Shown: positions 24,851-34,719 of the stretch, in pieces
How positions within the stretch are numbered: the stretch's first letter is position 1
Layout of the letters: each line of letters opens with the position of its first letter
From: Hymenobacter sp. DG25A
GTDB taxonomy: Bacteria > Bacteroidota > Bacteroidia > Cytophagales > Hymenobacteraceae
Direction: 5' to 3'
DNA: 64,000 nucleotides
Assembly: GCF_001280305.1 (NCBI RefSeq)
Contig: NZ_CP012623.1
Location: forward strand, 1-64,000
Made by a program: the position numbers and the translations under genes
Notes under the pieces: generated by a model
The model's input: the letters and a program-made list of their open reading frames with translations, nothing else
Database searches by the model: none
What the model was told of the DNA's origin: nothing

Positions 24851-25276
24851 TTAGCCAATGGCTGAGGGGTTGAGGGCGGGCAGCTGGTCGAGCAGGCGGT
24901 GGGTGGCCATTTCAATCAGCCGCCTGTTCAGCTCGGCGCGGTGCTGCCGGTAGAAAGCCATTTCCTCCTTGGTAAACAGCGCCGCTATAAGCCCTACCAG
25001 GGTATAGCGCAGCTTCACGTTGCGCGCCAGCAAGTCGGTTAGCAGGCGCTGCTGCTCGGTGGCGCTGCGCTGGGCGAGGGGTATGTGGTGGTCCTGCACA
25101 TAGTCTGTGAAGGTGAGCAGCAGGGGCGTATTCTGCAGCTTGAGCAGGGGGCGGAGCGTATGATGGAGAAAGTCGCCCACGGTCTGGGGCGTTTCATACG
25201 CTGGCAACCCGTCAATAGCGGGGCGCAGGGCCAGTAAGGCGGCATCCCGGGCAGTGGTGGAATCAGTAGTGGGCAT
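24851..25276 (-). CDS. Hypothetical helical protein
   Basis: The 141-residue product is predicted all-helical, with no signal peptide, cysteine or catalytic motif. Segments such as VGDFLHHTLRPLLKLQNTPL and LFTKEEMAFYRQHRAELNRR look protein-like and well codon-biased. I do not recognise a family. The start at 25276 is an ATG shortly after the longer frame's start and avoids a hydrophobic extension that overlaps the M36 terminator region. It is flanked by terminators on both sides, so it is monocistronic. Confidence 0.6.
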   Translation of the reverse strand: MPTTDSTTARDAALLALRPAIDGLPAYETPQTVGDFLHHTLRPLLKLQNTPLLLTFTDYVQDHHIPLAQRSATEQQRLLTDLLARNVKLRYTLVGLIAALFTKEEMAFYRQHRAELNRRLIEMATHRLLDQLPALNPSAIG

Positions 25277-25314
25277 AATGCGGGGTATCAGAAAGTGCAG
25301 GCGGTTAGAAAACA

Positions 25315-25345
25315 AAAAAGCGGCCCCGCTGGTGGGCCGCTTTTT
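25315..25345. terminator. Terminator between M36 and hypothetical genes
   Basis: Stem AAAAAGCGGCCC / GGGCCGCTTTTT with a 7-base loop. It lies just downstream of the M36 gene on the minus strand, with T tracts on both sides. Confidence 0.85.
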
Positions 25346-25365
25346 CCTCTTTTAACCATTTTCTT

Positions 25366-27954
25366 TTAGTGCTGCACTACCACTTTGCGGGTAAGCGCCC
25401 CATCGGGGGTAGAGATGCGCACCATATATACGCCATTGGCCAGGTTGCCCAACGCCAGCTGGCTGCCCCGCTGTGCCTGCGCCGCAGTAAACGACTCGCG
25501 CAGCACCTCCGTGCCCAGCACGGAATAGAGGGCTACCTGCACGGGGGCATTGCCCAGCCCAAACGTGCGGAGCGTGAGCAGATTCTGCGCCGGGTTGGGG
25601 TACAGCTCTACGGAGGAAGCGGCCAGCTCTTTGGTAGTGGCCAGCACGGCCGGCATAGCATAGCCGGCTTTGTTATCCTTCAGGTTGTCACTGTTGCCCT
25701 GCACGGCATCACTGCCCATACCCCGGCGGGCAAATACCCGCCAGATCAGGGCCTGGTTAGCACTTTTAAAGTAAGCTTTATCAGCGGCCAGAATGGCGTC
25801 GCGGCCGTCCAGGAAGCCGGGGCTGCATTTCTGCAGCTTCAGGCCATCCATCACCAGCTGCATGGTTTTGTTGTTGCCGCCGGTGCCCCGGTACAGGTCG
25901 GTGCTGTAGCCGTATTGCTTAATCATCTCCCAGTTCAGATCCCAGAGTACAGAGGCCCACACTTCCCCAATGGCGTGCTCCTCGTCGAAGGGAGGGGTGC
26001 CAATAATGGCGTAGGTGTAGTTGTTCACGGCCATATCGGTGCTGTAGAGCTTGCCCCGGATGCCCACACCGCTGGTGGCCTGCCCCATAACGTAGGTGCC
26101 AATGCTGCGGGGCGTGGTGCCCGTATCGCCGGGTTTAGTGGTCAGCCACAGCGCGAAAAAGTCGCTCCAGCCTTCGCCCATCTGCTCCTGGTTGTTCAGA
26201 CACTCTACTGTGGCCGGCCCACCCGTGAGGCGAATGGAAATACCGTGGGTGTACTCGTGCGCTACCACAGCATTATCAAATGCCCCATCCCTTCCTATCG
26301 GCGTGTCCATGCTGATGGTTACTGTTTCGCCGGCCTTCAGGCGCTCCTTGAGGAGGTTGCCGTCGGCCAGGCGCATAAATACACTTGGAATGCTGAGCTT
26401 ATAGTCTCCGCTCATGGTAATCAGCGTATCAGGCTGGTTATTGATGACCAAGGCAGCAATGGCGCCGGCACTCTGGGCCGCTTCTACTTTTTCTACAAAA
26501 GTGCAGGAGCCTCGGTCAATCACGGCAATATTGCCTTTCAGCGCGGCCGCATTTTTCAGGGGGGCGTTGCAGCCCAGCGTGGGAGCGGCACTTCCATCAT
26601 TTACCAAAACAAGTTTGCCGGTAAGTGGCGTGCCGGCGGGCAAAGCCGGCCCAATATCGCCTACTATCACCGGGTACTGCCCGGCAATGGCTGACGGGCT
26701 GGTTACTTTGAAAGTGGTAACACCGGGCCACAGGAACATGTGCATAGCCGAGCTCTTGCCATCCGCTGCCGCCGAGAAATAGGCATTGTAGACGCCATCG
26801 GGGTCCTGGGCCACCGCCCTGACCGGGTCGGCGCCTAGGCCCTGGCCGGTGTAGTTTTTTGTCTGAAAATTGCCGCCAGCCTCCGTAAAGCCATACTGAA
26901 AGGAGATGTCGTGCATGATGTTGTTCAGGTAGAACAGCTGAGTCAGCGCGGCATTCTTGTTGGTAACGGCCGACTTCTGGGCGTCATAGGTAAAATCAAA
27001 GTTGAGACCAGAGCCCCCATCCGCAAAGTAAATGGCAGAGGTAGCGCTGCTGGGGATATAGGTGGAGGTATTGTTGCCGCGGGTAGTGGTGTACTCCGGG
27101 CCGGTTACGCCGTTATTATCATGCCAGCCATAGGGCGAGGCTTTCGTGTCGGCGGGGTTGCGCGCCAGACTGCGGGGCCCAAAGCCCGGGGCCTCCACCG
27201 GAACGGCAAATACATTGTAGGTAGCATCGGTGCCCGAGGGGCGGGCCGCTGCCCGGCTGGCGGGTAGGGTAGGAATAGCCACCGTGGGGGAAGTGGGCGG
27301 CGCCAGCTTCTCCTGCGGATTCCGGTCCCGGCGCTTTAGTACTTTCCCGGTAGTGGCATCTACCTGAAGGCTCCACTGGTGGGTGGTTTTGGGTGGGTGC
27401 AGCACCAGCTGCCATACCAGCTTCACGCTGCCATCAGGCTGCGCGGCATAGGCCAGCTGGGTGGGAATTTCCTCCGTGGAAAGGGCCGCATCATACAGCG
27501 TAAGGCGGGTGGAGCGGCTTTGCGCCGGAGAAGATTGCTGCGCGGTAGGCGTGAGGTGCAATACCTGCGCCGCCGCCGCCGTAGCCGCCGGAGCGGATAC
27601 CGTGGCCGTTGGAGCGGGGGCTTTGCTGGCCAAATCCGGGACAAAATTTCCCGTTTGCGTGAGCAGCCCTCCTTTGCCATCAAAGTGCAGGCCCATCTCG
27701 GTGCCCAGCACTTCAAGACCCTGGTACTGCTGGCGCAGATACACGTGCGAAACCCCGTTGTGGGCATCGGTATAGGTATCTGTTACGACCGGGGCCGCTA
27801 CATCGGCTTCCGTCAGGCCCAGCTGCGCGCGGTGGCTGGCCAGGTACTGCCGAGCATAGTCAGCGGAAAAAGATTGGGCAGTAGCCAGTTGAGGAAGCGC
27901 CAGCAGCAGCCCCACCACCAACAGCCTGCACAGCAGGGTAGAAGTTGTACGCAC
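25366..27954 (-). CDS. M36 (fungalysin-like) metallopeptidase with T9SS sorting domain
   Basis: The 862-residue protein starts at a GTG with a signal peptide ending near LPQLATAQS. An FTP-type propeptide region fills the first 220 residues. The M36 catalytic domain has HEYTHG at about residue 565, followed by EQMGEGWSDFFALW with the third ligand Glu. A PA-type insert (IAVIDRGSCTFVEKVEAAQS) lies before it. The C-terminus is a type IX secretion sorting domain (SVELYPNPAQNLLTL to GVYMVRIS). The enzyme should therefore cross the outer membrane through the T9SS, whose SprA is in the same window. It likely degrades extracellular protein. Confidence 0.93.
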   Translation of the reverse strand: MRTTSTLLCRLLVVGLLLALPQLATAQSFSADYARQYLASHRAQLGLTEADVAAPVVTDTYTDAHNGVSHVYLRQQYQGLEVLGTEMGLHFDGKGGLLTQTGNFVPDLASKAPAPTATVSAPAATAAAAQVLHLTPTAQQSSPAQSRSTRLTLYDAALSTEEIPTQLAYAAQPDGSVKLVWQLVLHPPKTTHQWSLQVDATTGKVLKRRDRNPQEKLAPPTSPTVAIPTLPASRAAARPSGTDATYNVFAVPVEAPGFGPRSLARNPADTKASPYGWHDNNGVTGPEYTTTRGNNTSTYIPSSATSAIYFADGGSGLNFDFTYDAQKSAVTNKNAALTQLFYLNNIMHDISFQYGFTEAGGNFQTKNYTGQGLGADPVRAVAQDPDGVYNAYFSAAADGKSSAMHMFLWPGVTTFKVTSPSAIAGQYPVIVGDIGPALPAGTPLTGKLVLVNDGSAAPTLGCNAPLKNAAALKGNIAVIDRGSCTFVEKVEAAQSAGAIAALVINNQPDTLITMSGDYKLSIPSVFMRLADGNLLKERLKAGETVTISMDTPIGRDGAFDNAVVAHEYTHGISIRLTGGPATVECLNNQEQMGEGWSDFFALWLTTKPGDTGTTPRSIGTYVMGQATSGVGIRGKLYSTDMAVNNYTYAIIGTPPFDEEHAIGEVWASVLWDLNWEMIKQYGYSTDLYRGTGGNNKTMQLVMDGLKLQKCSPGFLDGRDAILAADKAYFKSANQALIWRVFARRGMGSDAVQGNSDNLKDNKAGYAMPAVLATTKELAASSVELYPNPAQNLLTLRTFGLGNAPVQVALYSVLGTEVLRESFTAAQAQRGSQLALGNLANGVYMVRISTPDGALTRKVVVQH

Positions 27955-28273
27955 GGGAAACGGATTTTAGTAAAAGAGTTTAGAAAGATAACAAACTGAA
28001 AGGAAAGCCTTTTGATTGGCGAGGGCTGTGGAATTATTTTGCCCCTCCCGAGAGTTTCCTTTTTGCCGGCTGATAGCAGGGTACCCGGATACCTGAAAAT
28101 CCGTTTTGCGGGCTACTTTTTATGCGGACTCAGGAAATGGTAGTATTTTTCCTGAACGCAACTATTCTGAAGCTGCCTGTGTCCCGAACCGGGAGCATGC
28201 AGGGGCAGTTCCATAGCAGTATTATTGCACTATATCGAGTAGCAGTCAGTTGCGAAAAATCCCTTTCTTCTCC

Positions 28274-30769
28274 ATGAAAAGACACTTACTTCTACTGCTA
28301 GGTCTGTGCGCATCGGGCCAGACGGTATCGGGCCAATCCAATAAGCTACAGCGGGCACCGGGGCACAGTACAGTATGCTTTGCTACCACCCAAACGGGGC
28401 TGACGCGGGTAGCGCCCCCGGAAAAATTTCTTCAGATCCGGGCCGGAAAAGCCCGCCCCACCGGCACGGCTTCCATCACCGTAACCTACCACAACTTCAC
28501 GCCGGAGGCCCAGAAGGCATTTCAGTATGCCGTGGATATCTGGGAAGCCTTGCTGCAGAGTCCGGTAGAGATTCACATTGATGCTACCTGGAAAGAGCTG
28601 GCGGCTGGTACGCTGGGCTCGGCCGGTTCTACTGCTTACTACCGTAACTTCAGCGGCACGCCTAGAACCAATGCCTGGTTTCCGGTAGCGCTGGCGGAGA
28701 AAATCAATGGCCAGGATCTGAATGGCGCCTCGGAGCCGGATGTTGCCGCCAGCTTCAACAGCAAATTTGACTGGTATTACGGGCTGGACGGCAAAACTCC
28801 GCCCGACCAGTACGACCTGGTTACCGTGGTGCTGCACGAGTTGGGCCACGGCCTGGGCTTTGTGGATAGCATGGACAAGGATGACCAGAAAAAAGGCAGC
28901 TACGGCTTCAGCGGCCTGCCCTCGGTGTATGATTCGTTTATTGAAAACACCAGTGGCCAGCGCCTGACCAACGAAACAACCTTCACCAATCCATCCACGC
29001 AGCTGGGTACCCAGCTCACCAGTGCCGGCCTGCATTTCAACAGCCCATTGGCCCTGGAGGCCAACAAAAACGTGCGGCCCAAGCTATATGCGCCGGCTAC
29101 GTTTAGCGGCGGCTCCAGCGTTTCTCACCTGGATGAGACGGTGTATAAGGCGGGCACTGAAAACTCGTTGATGTCGCCGCAAATTGCGGATGGGGAATCC
29201 AACCATCAGCCAGGGCCGCTGGTGCTGGCTATGTTCAACGACATGGGCTGGTTTAACACGGCCATCCGGCACACGCCCCTGTCCGACGCAGAAACCCTGA
29301 AGAGCTACCCCGTAACGGCCGTTATTGAATCAGATGGCACCGTAACTCCGGGCTCCGTCCAGCTGGTGTATGCCGCCAATGGCGGGGCCGATGCCACCAT
29401 CACGCTGCAGCCCACCGGCCGCGCCAACGAGTATGCCGGCAGCATTCCCAAGCCGGCGGCCGGGGCTAAAATCAGCTACTTCCTGAAGGCCTCCGACAAC
29501 GAAACCAAGCGCACGTACACGGCCCCCGGCGCGGGCACGCCCGGCAAGCCGGAGCAGCCGCGCTACGAGTTTGTCATTGGCCCCGATGCCGAAGCCCCCG
29601 TGGTAGGCCACCAGCCGCCGGCCTTCCTGTTTACCTCCCAGCTGCCCTACCAACTGGTAGCGGAAGTAACCGACAATATTGGGGTGGCGCGGGTGTATGC
29701 CGAGTTCAAAGTAAACGGCCAGGCCCGCCCCGATGTGGAGCTGACCCGCCAGGCCGATGGCCTGTATAAAGGCAGCCTCACCACCGCCAGCGGCGCCATT
29801 AATGCCGGCGACGTTATTACCTACCGTATTGTGGCGCAGGATGCCTCCCAGGCCAAAAACTTGGCTTATAGCCCTGCCACCGGCTTCCACACGGTGCCCG
29901 TAGTGGACTTCAAGCCGGCCCAGGCCAAGTACATCAACGATTTTAACGCCACTGCTACCACTGACTTTGTTGGCAACGGCTTCTCCATTGGTAAGCCCAC
30001 CGGCTTCAGCAATGGCGCTATGAATACGGAGCACCCATACGCTGATGGAACCGGGCCCAACCAGGAAAGCAACTTTATCTATCAGCTGCTGGTGCCCATT
30101 ACGGTGGCCGCGGATGCCGCTGCCGCTACCGTCACCTTTGATGAGATAGTATTGGTAGAGCCCGGCGAAACCGGCGCCGCCTTCGGTACCCCCGAGTTCT
30201 TCGATTACGTGGTAGTGGAAGGTAGCACCGACAACGGCCAGACCTGGACGCCCCTGGCCGATGGCTACGATGCCCGCGCCAATGCCGTCTGGCTGGCGGA
30301 ATGGAATAAAGGCACCAGTGGCAACAACTCTACCGGCACCGGTACGCCCGCCCTATATAAGGAGCGCAAACTCAACCTGCGCGATAAATTCTCGGCCGGA
30401 GAAGTGGTGAAGCTGCGCTTCCGCCTGTTTGCCGACGCCGGCGCCCACGGTTGGGGCTGGGCCGTAGATAACCTCTACATCCAGACGCCGCGCCCCCTGC
30501 CTATTGCAGCGGCCAGCGGCCTGAGCGTATTCCCCAACCCCAGCAGCGGCCAGTTTACCGTCAGCACGCAGCTGGACAAGTCCGTGACCAGTGCGCCCTT
30601 GGTGGTGTATAACCAGCTGGGCAAAGCCGTACGCCACATGACGGTAACCGCCGTGCAGGGGCGCGTGGAAGAACCCATTAGTCTGCATAATCTGGCGGCG
30701 GGTATCTATTATGTCACCATCGGTACTGATAGCAACCGGCAGACGCAGCGGCTGATGATTCAGCAGTAG
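28274..30769 (+). CDS. M10-like secreted metalloprotease with T9SS sorting domain
   Basis: The 831-residue protein begins MKRHLLLLLGLCASGQTVSG, a signal peptide. The zinc site VLHELGHGLGFVDSM is at about residue 188 (HExxHxxGF, metzincin-like), with a possible Met-turn NSLMSPQI after SVSHLDE. The middle contains Ig-like or fibronectin-like repeats (two segments with SVQLVYAANGGADATITL and VTDNIGVARVYAEFKVNG). The end LSVFPNPSSGQFTVS to LMIQQ is a T9SS sorting domain. The start is set at 28274, since the longer frame begins with TTG. It is divergent from the M36 gene, with 319 bases between them in which I see no clear motif. Confidence 0.9.
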   Translation: MKRHLLLLLGLCASGQTVSGQSNKLQRAPGHSTVCFATTQTGLTRVAPPEKFLQIRAGKARPTGTASITVTYHNFTPEAQKAFQYAVDIWEALLQSPVEIHIDATWKELAAGTLGSAGSTAYYRNFSGTPRTNAWFPVALAEKINGQDLNGASEPDVAASFNSKFDWYYGLDGKTPPDQYDLVTVVLHELGHGLGFVDSMDKDDQKKGSYGFSGLPSVYDSFIENTSGQRLTNETTFTNPSTQLGTQLTSAGLHFNSPLALEANKNVRPKLYAPATFSGGSSVSHLDETVYKAGTENSLMSPQIADGESNHQPGPLVLAMFNDMGWFNTAIRHTPLSDAETLKSYPVTAVIESDGTVTPGSVQLVYAANGGADATITLQPTGRANEYAGSIPKPAAGAKISYFLKASDNETKRTYTAPGAGTPGKPEQPRYEFVIGPDAEAPVVGHQPPAFLFTSQLPYQLVAEVTDNIGVARVYAEFKVNGQARPDVELTRQADGLYKGSLTTASGAINAGDVITYRIVAQDASQAKNLAYSPATGFHTVPVVDFKPAQAKYINDFNATATTDFVGNGFSIGKPTGFSNGAMNTEHPYADGTGPNQESNFIYQLLVPITVAADAAAATVTFDEIVLVEPGETGAAFGTPEFFDYVVVEGSTDNGQTWTPLADGYDARANAVWLAEWNKGTSGNNSTGTGTPALYKERKLNLRDKFSAGEVVKLRFRLFADAGAHGWGWAVDNLYIQTPRPLPIAAASGLSVFPNPSSGQFTVSTQLDKSVTSAPLVVYNQLGKAVRHMTVTAVQGRVEEPISLHNLAAGIYYVTIGTDSNRQTQRLMIQQ

Positions 30770-30785
30770 CCTTGCTGGTTCACAT

Positions 30786-30838
30786 CTAAGAAAGCAAAAG
30801 GCCCTTCGCTCAGAGCGAAGGGCCTTTTGCTTTCTTAG
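30786..30838. terminator. Near-perfect 53-bp palindromic bidirectional terminator
   Basis: Twenty-six-base perfect arms around a single central base (arm starts CTAAGAAAGCAAAAGGCCCT). It is longer than ordinary terminators and lies between the M10-like protease and the convergent RNA methyltransferase. Confidence 0.9.
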
Positions 30839-30849
30839 CCGGCTGCTGG

Positions 30850-31395
30850 TTAGCGAACCGGCGCCTGAAAGCCCATCTTGGTGAGAAAATCCCAGAGCAC
30901 TACCCCGGCCGCCACCGAGACGTTGAGTGAGTGCTTGGTGCCGAACTGCGGAATTTCCACGGCGGCATCACACTGGGCCAGCACCTCATCATCCACCCCA
31001 AATACCTCGTTGCCCATCACCAGCGCGTAGGGCCGGCCGGGCTCCAGCTCAAAGGCGGGCAGTAGCAGGCTGCCGGTAGTCTGCTCCACGGCCACCACCA
31101 CGTAGCCCGCGGCCTGCAGCTGCCGCACTACTTCCAGCGTGGAAGCCGCGTATTCCCACACCACCGACTCCGTGCTGCCCAGCGCCGTTTTGGTAATTTC
31201 GCGCTGGGGCGGGCGGCCCGTAATGCCGCAGAGCCACATTTTCTCAATAGCAAAGGCATCGGCCGTGCGGAAGGCTGCCCCCACATTATGCAGGCTGCGC
31301 ACGTTATCAAGTACTAAAGTGAGGGGGAATTTTTGCGTATTTTTGAAGTCTGCCACCGTCAGCCGGTTCAGCTCTTCCATGGAAAGTTTGCGCAT
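30850..31395 (-). CDS. SpoU/TrmH-family RNA 2'-O-methyltransferase
   Basis: The 181-residue protein is a SPOUT-class methyltransferase: LTLVLDNVRSLHNVGAAFRT (motif 1 with the conserved Asn and Arg), YALVMGNEVFGVDDEVLAQC (motif 2, GNExxG), and EIPQFGTKHSLNVSVAAGVV (motif 3, the SLNVSVA knot). It has no N-terminal substrate domain, so it is a short TrmH/TrmL-like enzyme that probably methylates a ribose in tRNA or rRNA. A longer frame running to 32394 through the mutS region is a read-through artefact. A minus-strand -7 box (complement of TACCTTTG, 31400-31407) lies only 5 bases before the start, so a nearly leaderless mRNA is possible. Confidence 0.92.
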   Translation of the reverse strand: MRKLSMEELNRLTVADFKNTQKFPLTLVLDNVRSLHNVGAAFRTADAFAIEKMWLCGITGRPPQREITKTALGSTESVVWEYAASTLEVVRQLQAAGYVVVAVEQTTGSLLLPAFELEPGRPYALVMGNEVFGVDDEVLAQCDAAVEIPQFGTKHSLNVSVAAGVVLWDFLTKMGFQAPVR

Positions 31396-31449
31396 AGCGC
31401 AAAGGTAGGAAGGCCCGGCTGGCTGTTCGCTTATTGCCTTAATTAGCCC

Positions 31450-31543
31450 GTCATGCAGAGCGTCAGCGAAGCATCTCGCATGCTGATGTTGCCATGCTAA
31501 ACAAACGGCGCTAGCGAGATGCTTCGCTGACGCTCTGCATGAC
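31450..31543. repeat. REP-like element with perfect 30-bp arms
   Basis: Left arm 31450-31479 and right arm 31514-31543 are exact 30-bp complements (beginning GTCATGCAGAGCGTCAGCGA) separated by 34 bases. It is the same family as the clusters at 7899-8150 and 10496-10803, but the only copy here with perfect arms, so probably the most recent. It sits between the divergent RNA-methyltransferase and mutS genes, and its edge abuts the mutS ATG. Confidence 0.9.
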
Positions 31544-31545
31544 CA

Positions 31546-34344
31546 ATGGCATTTTTTACCTCTTTCTGTAGTTCCGCTTCCGTGAAATCCAAAGTAGCTG
31601 CTTCCGATAAAAAGCCCATCCGCACCCACGGCACGCTTGGCCCCGCGCCCGTGATTGATACGCCGTTGATGAAGCAGTACTATCAGCTTAAGCAGCAGCA
31701 CCCCGGCGCGCTGCTGCTGTTCCGCGTCGGCGACTTCTATGAGACTTTCGGCGAGGATGCCGTTACGGCGGCGCGCATTCTGGAAATCACGCTTACCAAG
31801 CGCGGCGCGGGCACTTCCTCCGAAACCCCGCTGGCCGGTTTCCCCCATCACTCCCTCGATAACTACCTGCCGCGCCTGGTGCGTGCCGGGCAGCGCGTAG
31901 CCATCTGCGACCAGCTGGAAGACCCTAAGCAGGCCAAAGGGCTGGTGAAGCGCGGCATTACGGAACTGGTCACGCCGGGCGTGTCGTTCAACGACAACGT
32001 GCTGGAGCGCAAGAGCAACAACTACCTCTGCGCCGTGCATTTTGGCAAGCAGGAGTGCGGCATCAGCTTTCTGGATATCAGTACCGGCGAGTTTCTGGTA
32101 GCCCAGGGCGACCATAACTATATCGGCAAGCTGCTGCAGAATTTCAGCCCCGCCGAGGTGCTCTTCTGCAAGAAAAGCCGCCACGACTTCGAGCACCACT
32201 ACGGCCCCGATTTCTGCCACTACGCCCTCGATGAATGGGTATTTGGCTTCGATTATACCCACGATATCCTCACCCGCCACTTCAACACCACCTCTCTCAA
32301 GGGCTTTGGGATTGACGGCCTGCGCGAGGGCATTACGGCCGCCGGCTGCATCCTGCACTACCTCGCCGAAACCAAGCACGACGATGTAGCCCACATCAGC
32401 AGCATCGGCCGCCTGGAAGAAGATAAGTATGTGTGGCTAGACCGCTTCACCGTTCGCAACCTGGAGCTGGTGTATCCCCAGCACCCCGGCGGCGTGCCCC
32501 TGATTGACATTCTGGACCAGACCGTAACGCCCATGGGCGCGCGCCTGCTGCGCAAGTGGGTGGTGCTACCCCTGAAAGAGCCCGTGCAGATTCAGCGCCG
32601 CCTTGATACCGTGGATGGCCTGCTGCAGAACAGTGAGCTGCTGGGCGAGTTGAACCAGCAGCTGCGCCAGATAAACGACCTGGAGCGCCTGATTTCCAAA
32701 GTAGCTGTGCGCCGCATCAACCCGCGTGAGCTGCTGCAGCTGGCCCGCGCCCTGGAAGCCATGGAGCCCATCCGGGCCTTGCTGGCCGGTTCCGGCCTGA
32801 AAGCCCTGCAGAAGCTGGCCGATCAGCTGAACCCCTGCGCCTCGTTGCGGGAAGAAATCAACACCAAAATCCGGCCCGATGCCGCGGTGCTCACCAACCA
32901 GGGCAACGTGATTCTGGATGGCGTGCACGCCGAGCTGGACGAGCTGCGCAGCATTGCGTTTTCGGGCAAGGACTACCTGCTGCAATTGCAACAGCGCGAG
33001 CAGCGCAACACCGGCATCAGCTCCCTGAAAGTGGCCTATAACAAAGTGTTCGGTTACTATCTGGAAGTCACCAATGCCCACAAAGACAAGGTGCCCACCA
33101 CCTGGATTCGGAAGCAAACCCTGGTAAATGCCGAGCGCTACATCACGGAGGAGCTCAAAACCTACGAGGAGAAAATCCTGCACGCCGAGGACCGCCTGTT
33201 CGTCATCGAGCAGCAGCTCTACAACGAGCTGGTACTCACAGCCGGGGAGTTTGTGCCCCAGATTCAGCAAAACGCCCGCGCCATTGGCGTGCTCGATTGC
33301 CTGGCTTCCTTCGCTACCACGGCCCGGCAGCACCGCTACGTGAAGCCGGAGGTGAATGAGTCGACGGTACTGGATATTCGCCAGGGGCGCCACCCGGTTA
33401 TTGAGCGCCAACTGCCGCCCGGCGAGGCCTACATTCCCAACGACATCTGCCTGGATCAGGAAGACCAGCAGATTGTGGTGATTACCGGCCCCAATATGGC
33501 CGGTAAATCGGCCCTGCTGCGCCAAACGGCACTTATTGTGCTGCTGGCGCAAATCGGCTCCTTCGTACCCGCCGAGGCCGCTACCATTGGCGTTATCGAC
33601 AAAATCTTCACCCGCGTAGGCGCTTCCGACAACCTCTCCAAGGGCGAAAGCACCTTCATGGTGGAGATGACGGAAACCGCCAGCATCCTCAACAACCTCT
33701 CCGACCGCAGCCTGGTGCTGATGGACGAAATTGGGCGCGGCACCAGCACCTATGATGGCATCAGCATTGCCTGGGCCATTGTGGAGCACCTGCACAACAA
33801 CCCCAAAGCGCGGGCCAAAACCCTGTTCGCCACCCACTACCACGAGCTCAACCAGCTGGCCGACGACTGCCCGCGGGTGCGCAACTACAACGTGGCCGTG
33901 AAGGAGGCCGATGGGCGTATTCTGTTCCTGCGCAAGCTGCAGGAGGGAGGTTCCGAACACTCCTTCGGTATCCATGTGGCCCGCATGGCCGGCATGCCCA
34001 CCGCCGTGGTGCTGCGCGCCAACGAAATTATGCACCACCTGGAGCAGGAGCGCACCAGCACCAGTCTGGAAGATGGCCCCACGGAGTTCGATGACGTGCT
34101 GGCCGGCCTGGATGAGCGGCCAGCCAGCAATGGCAAAGAAGCAGTTCGGGGGCCGGTGGCGCAACCCGCCGCGGCCGTAGCCACTGCGCCGCGTCCCAGC
34201 CTGCAGCTCAGCATGTTTGAGCCCGCTGATCCGGCCCTGGAGCGCGTGCGGGAGCTGCTGCAGCACCTGGACGTGAATACCCTAACCCCGATTGAAGCTT
34301 TGTTAAAAATAAATGAGTTGAAGCTGGTGCTGGGCGGCAAATAA
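31546..34344 (+). CDS. mutS: DNA mismatch repair protein MutS
   Basis: The frame of 932 residues is a complete MutS: mismatch-binding motif [20 protein letters not shown] (Phe-Tyr-Glu), the clamp and lever regions, and the ATPase with Walker [14 protein letters not shown] at about residue 648, followed by [29 protein letters not shown] and [10 protein letters not shown]. The ATG at 31546 lies two bases after a REP-like element, and the first 12 residues ([12 protein letters not shown]) are not MutS-like. A GTG at 31582 ([11 protein letters not shown]) is a good alternative start. The protein binds mismatches and recruits MutL. A terminator follows at 34449-34485. Confidence 0.97.
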   Translation: MAFFTSFCSSASVKSKVAASDKKPIRTHGTLGPAPVIDTPLMKQYYQLKQQHPGALLLFRVGDFYETFGEDAVTAARILEITLTKRGAGTSSETPLAGFPHHSLDNYLPRLVRAGQRVAICDQLEDPKQAKGLVKRGITELVTPGVSFNDNVLERKSNNYLCAVHFGKQECGISFLDISTGEFLVAQGDHNYIGKLLQNFSPAEVLFCKKSRHDFEHHYGPDFCHYALDEWVFGFDYTHDILTRHFNTTSLKGFGIDGLREGITAAGCILHYLAETKHDDVAHISSIGRLEEDKYVWLDRFTVRNLELVYPQHPGGVPLIDILDQTVTPMGARLLRKWVVLPLKEPVQIQRRLDTVDGLLQNSELLGELNQQLRQINDLERLISKVAVRRINPRELLQLARALEAMEPIRALLAGSGLKALQKLADQLNPCASLREEINTKIRPDAAVLTNQGNVILDGVHAELDELRSIAFSGKDYLLQLQQREQRNTGISSLKVAYNKVFGYYLEVTNAHKDKVPTTWIRKQTLVNAERYITEELKTYEEKILHAEDRLFVIEQQLYNELVLTAGEFVPQIQQNARAIGVLDCLASFATTARQHRYVKPEVNESTVLDIRQGRHPVIERQLPPGEAYIPNDICLDQEDQQIVVITGPNMAGKSALLRQTALIVLLAQIGSFVPAEAATIGVIDKIFTRVGASDNLSKGESTFMVEMTETASILNNLSDRSLVLMDEIGRGTSTYDGISIAWAIVEHLHNNPKARAKTLFATHYHELNQLADDCPRVRNYNVAVKEADGRILFLRKLQEGGSEHSFGIHVARMAGMPTAVVLRANEIMHHLEQERTSTSLEDGPTEFDDVLAGLDERPASNGKEAVRGPVAQPAAAVATAPRPSLQLSMFEPADPALERVRELLQHLDVNTLTPIEALLKINELKLVLGGK

Positions 34345-34448
34345 CAGCGGGGCTCAGCGCAGGCTGATTTCCGGACGCTAGTGCCGGGCGCTCATTTTTC
34401 AGGGTGTGAGTTGGGTGATTTTGCAGTCCCAATTTAGAGGTGTTAAGA

Positions 34449-34485
34449 AAAAAAGTGTCTGACAATGAGCCAGAAGCACTTTTTT
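34449..34485 (+). terminator. Terminator after mutS
   Basis: AAAAAAGTG / CACTTTTTT arms with an inner TCTG/CAGA pairing and a two-base bulge, ending in a T run. Confidence 0.65.
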
Positions 34486-34519
34486 CACGGGCAAAAAGAG
34501 AAATTTTAAGCCCAAAGGC

Positions 34520-34549
34520 TTGACAAAAGGGAAACTCATAGTACCTTTG
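34520..34549 (+). promoter_or_regulatory. Bacteroidota promoter for tRNA-Gly
   Basis: TTG at 34520-34522, a 19-base spacer and TACCTTTG at 34542-34549 form a perfect TTG-N19-TAnnTTTG promoter. The tRNA begins 34 bases after the -7 element. Confidence 0.85.
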
Positions 34550-34583
34550 TCACACCAAACGCCACTACGGTGGCAAACCTCAA

Positions 34584-34656
34584 GCGAGAGTAGCTCAGTT
34601 GGTAGAGCGCGACCTTGCCAAGGTCGAGGTCGCGAGTTCGAACCTCGTCTCCCGCT
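34584..34656 (+). tRNA. tRNA-Gly (anticodon GCC)
   Basis: The 73-base sequence folds as a cloverleaf: acceptor GCGAGAG, D-stem GCTC/GAGC, anticodon stem CGACC/GGTCG with loop TTGCCAA, and T-loop TTCGAAC. The CCA end is not encoded. The acceptor has one mismatch, A4 opposite C69 (most related genes have G4), so it may be weakened or a sequence error. A perfect promoter lies upstream and a terminator (34658-34692) follows. Confidence 0.95.
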
Positions 34657-34657
34657 C

Positions 34658-34692
34658 AAAAAAAGGACGTTGCCCGCGCAGCGTCCTTTTTT
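34658..34692 (+). terminator. Terminator after tRNA-Gly
   Basis: AAAAAAGGACG / CGTCCTTTTTT arms with a GC-rich loop. It separates the two tRNA genes. Confidence 0.75.
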
Positions 34693-34719
34693 ATTTTTGT
34701 GCATGTTTGCTGCACGGCT

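Noticed and set aside
30850..32394. A 514-residue minus-strand frame covering the RNA methyltransferase and the start of mutS
   Set aside because: Only the part below 31395 is a real protein; the rest is antisense to mutS and has no domain.
32566..34266. A 566-residue minus-strand frame opposite mutS
   Set aside because: It is antisense to conserved MutS motifs, with low-complexity composition.
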